DNA of 64,000 nt, taken from contig NZ_JAVRIA010000008.1 in the NCBI RefSeq assembly GCF_031846265.1, positions 1-64,000 on the forward strand, given 5' to 3'. The stretch is from Microcosmobacter mediterraneus (lineage in GTDB: Bacteria; Bacteroidota; Bacteroidia; Flavobacteriales; Flavobacteriaceae). Below the pieces are notes generated by a model. It made no database searches. It was not told the DNA's origin and was given only the letters and a program-made list of their open reading frames with translations. Positions 62,308-64,000 of the stretch are shown piece by piece (the first letter of the stretch is position 1; the number at the start of each line of letters is the position of its first letter). Position numbers and translations under genes: made by a program.

Positions 62308-63147
62308 TTACATTAAGTTGAGTTGATATTTGACATAGCTTCTCGTTAAAAGCTCTATCTTTTTATAATCAGGCACTCTAATACGTGTGGTTTTAATTTT
62401 TAGTGCTGGAGTTTTCTTTAATTTTTTGAGTAATTGTCTGTAATAACGATAAGCCATAAATACTCCAAATTTTGCTTCTAGTGGTAATTTTCTAATACCT
62501 TCTAAACCTTTGGCAAAATCAGCTTCTATATCTTCAATGATATGTTGTTTAGAAGCTTCATCTAAATTATCTAAATCTGTATTAGGAAAATAAGTACGTT
62601 CTAAATCATCATAATCGGCTTTAAGATCCCTTAAAAAATTAACTTTCTGAAAAGCTGAACCTAAAGCCATAGCTGTCTCTTTAAGCTCATCAAATTTTTC
62701 TTGGTCACCCTTTACAAATACTTTTAAACACATTAAGCCAACAACATCAGCAGAACCATAAATGTAATTTTTGTACTCCTCTGGAGTTAAGTATTTCTTT
62801 TTATGTAAGTCTAATTGCATGCTATTCATAAAAGCGTCTACATGTTCTTGTTCTAAATTGTAACTATGAAAAGTATGCTGGAAAGAGTTAAGGATTGGAT
62901 TGAGACTGATCTTATCAGTTAATGCATTATTTAAGTCTTTTTCAAAATTACTGAAAAGCTTTTTTTTGTTGTAGTCATGAAAAGTATCTACAATTTCATC
63001 AGCAAATCTCACAAATCCATATATGTTGTAAATATCTTGCCTAATAGATTTAGACAGCATTTTTGTAGCTAAAGAAAAAGAAGTGCTATAAGCGTTAGTT
63101 ACTGTTTTAGAGCAGTCCTTAGAAACGGAATCGAAAATAGATTTCAT
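62308..63147 (-). CDS. crtB: Phytoene synthase
   Basis: 279 residues, trans-isoprenyl diphosphate head-to-head synthase. The first Asp-rich motif is VRFADEIVD (46-54), the second is FLRDLKADYDDLERTYFP (about 171-188), and both bind Mg-diphosphate. GSADVVGLMCLKVF and the C-terminal YRYYRQLLKKLKK are typical. It condenses two geranylgeranyl diphosphates to phytoene. It starts 4 bp after the crtI stop, so the two are probably coupled. Confidence 0.95.
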   Translation of the reverse strand: MKSIFDSVSKDCSKTVTNAYSTSFSLATKMLSKSIRQDIYNIYGFVRFADEIVDTFHDYNKKKLFSNFEKDLNNALTDKISLNPILNSFQHTFHSYNLEQEHVDAFMNSMQLDLHKKKYLTPEEYKNYIYGSADVVGLMCLKVFVKGDQEKFDELKETAMALGSAFQKVNFLRDLKADYDDLERTYFPNTDLDNLDEASKQHIIEDIEADFAKGLEGIRKLPLEAKFGVFMAYRYYRQLLKKLKKTPALKIKTTRIRVPDYKKIELLTRSYVKYQLNLM

Positions 63148-63151
63148 GTAA

Positions 63152-64000
63152 TTATAAAATTGATGCTTTTAAACTCGTTGTTTTCCGAGAGAATTGTTTA
63201 TTTATTAGTTCTGCTACCAGTTTCCCAGAAATTAGAGAAGGTGGTACTCCAGGTCCTGGAACGGTTAATTGTCCTGTGAAGAATAAATTCTTCACTTTTT
63301 TACTTTTGAGTTTAGGTCTTAAAAATGCGGTTTGGAGAAGCGTATTAGCCATGCCGTAAGCATTTCCTTTGTAAGAGTTATAATCCTTGATAAAATCATT
63401 TACACAAAAACTCTCCTTAAATATAATGTTTTTTTCAACTTTTTGTGAGGTAAGCCTTTCAAAACGTTTAATAATGATATTAAAATAATGTTCTCTAAGC
63501 TCTTTTGTGTCCTCAAGCCCTGGAGCTAATGGAATTAAAAATATACCAGCTTCTTTTCCTGTGGGAGCAGCGTTATCATCTGTTATACTAGGGAAACTTG
63601 CATAAAATAAGGGTTCATCTGGCCATTTAGGATTGTCGTAAATAGCTTCTGCATGAACATCGAAATCTACATCAAAGAATAAAGTATGATGATTTACATT
63701 TATTAATTTTTTATCAAAACCAACATAGAATAATAAAGATGAAGGCGCAAATGTTTTTTTCTCCCAATAAGATTCTGAATATTGTCTGTACTCTTCATCT
63801 AATAATGTCTCAGAATGATGATAATCTGCACCACTGAGAATGATGTCTGATTCAAAAATCTTACCATTAGATAGTATTTTAGAAGCTGTACCATTATGTA
63901 CTAAAATTTTTTCTACTGAGGCATTTGTTTTAATAGTTACACCCAAGGATTTAGCTAATTTTTCCATAGCCAATATAACCTGATACATTCCTCCTTTAGG
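63152..64000 (-). CDS. crtI: Phytoene desaturase, C-terminal part (cut by window edge)
   Basis: The frame stays open to base 64000 (the last codons read PKGGMYQVI), so the start is outside the window; about 283 C-terminal residues are present. PKGGMYQVILAMEKLAKSLGVTIKTNASVEKI and the C-terminal FAD motif LFFTGQLTVPGPGVPPSLISGKLVAELI are CrtI hallmarks. It converts phytoene to lycopene. The order crtI-crtB-crtZ-crtY follows the pathway except for the last two. Confidence 0.95.
   Translation of the reverse strand, partial: PKGGMYQVILAMEKLAKSLGVTIKTNASVEKILVHNGTASKILSNGKIFESDIILSGADYHHSETLLDEEYRQYSESYWEKKTFAPSSLLFYVGFDKKLINVNHHTLFFDVDFDVHAEAIYDNPKWPDEPLFYASFPSITDDNAAPTGKEAGIFLIPLAPGLEDTKELREHYFNIIIKRFERLTSQKVEKNIIFKESFCVNDFIKDYNSYKGNAYGMANTLLQTAFLRPKLKSKKVKNLFFTGQLTVPGPGVPPSLISGKLVAELINKQFSRKTTSLKASIL

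Overview
The window is ordinary chromosomal DNA of an AT-rich member of the Bacteroidota, almost certainly a marine-type Flavobacteriaceae species. The evidence is: several secreted proteins ending in type IX secretion (T9SS) sorting domains; SusC/RagA-type plug sequences; the -7 motif TAnnTTTG in front of many genes instead of an E. coli-like -10; almost no Shine-Dalgarno sequences; a futalosine-independent menaquinone pathway; a crtI-crtB-crtZ-crtY zeaxanthin cluster; and a tRNA without encoded CCA. The genus cannot be fixed from the sequence alone. I see no insertion sequence, prophage, CRISPR array or rRNA.

Layout. 1-12 kb: three large secreted proteins on the minus strand (a cut-off adhesin-like protein, a 2784-residue multi-domain T9SS protein, and a T9SS M14 carboxypeptidase), then tRNA-Met(CAT). 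12-18 kb: a START-like protein, a class IV aminotransferase, YqgE, HU, and the tightly coupled group fmt-recQ-NTPase. 18-31 kb: DUF493, DUF4290, murA, then the menaquinone genes menD, menB, menA, menC and menE, spread among unrelated genes (DUF2853, CvfB-like, metallo-hydrolase, sterol desaturase family, DUF2490, CPBP protease). 31-34 kb: an unusual three-gene secreted cassette (a von Willebrand A-like protein without its metal site, a TonB plug without a barrel, and a carboxypeptidase-regulatory/plug/vWA protein). 34-44 kb: acyl-CoA carboxylase beta, TraB/GumN, a thioesterase plus its probable TetR regulator with two matching operators, pepT, pyrD, a T9SS M43 metalloprotease, a T9SS spondin-domain protein and HMG-CoA lyase. 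44-50 kb: a FecA-like TonB receptor, a small lipoprotein, guaB, a PhyH-family dioxygenase and an SRPBCC protein. 50-56 kb: an envelope-folding operon (two double-parvulin isomerases flanking a lipoprotein, then a MoxR ATPase and a GldL-like mini membrane protein). 56-61 kb: aconitase, a Crp/Fnr regulator and a lipoprotein of four near-identical repeats, with a Crp-type palindrome between the last two. 60.7-64 kb: crtY, crtZ, crtB and the 3' part of crtI on the minus strand.

How the genes work together. MenD, MenC, MenE, MenB and MenA take isochorismate to demethylmenaquinone; menF, menH and the final methyltransferase are not in the window. MurA makes the first committed peptidoglycan precursor and carries Asp in place of the fosfomycin-reactive Cys. 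The Crt enzymes take phytoene to zeaxanthin. The isomerase operon probably serves outer-membrane protein assembly, needed for the many TonB and T9SS-exported proteins here. The most unusual part is the vWA/plug cassette at 31.1-34.0 kb; the best regulatory signals are the paired TetR operators, the Crp-type palindrome at 59.15 kb, and a 26-bp element shared at the same distance upstream of two T9SS cargo genes.
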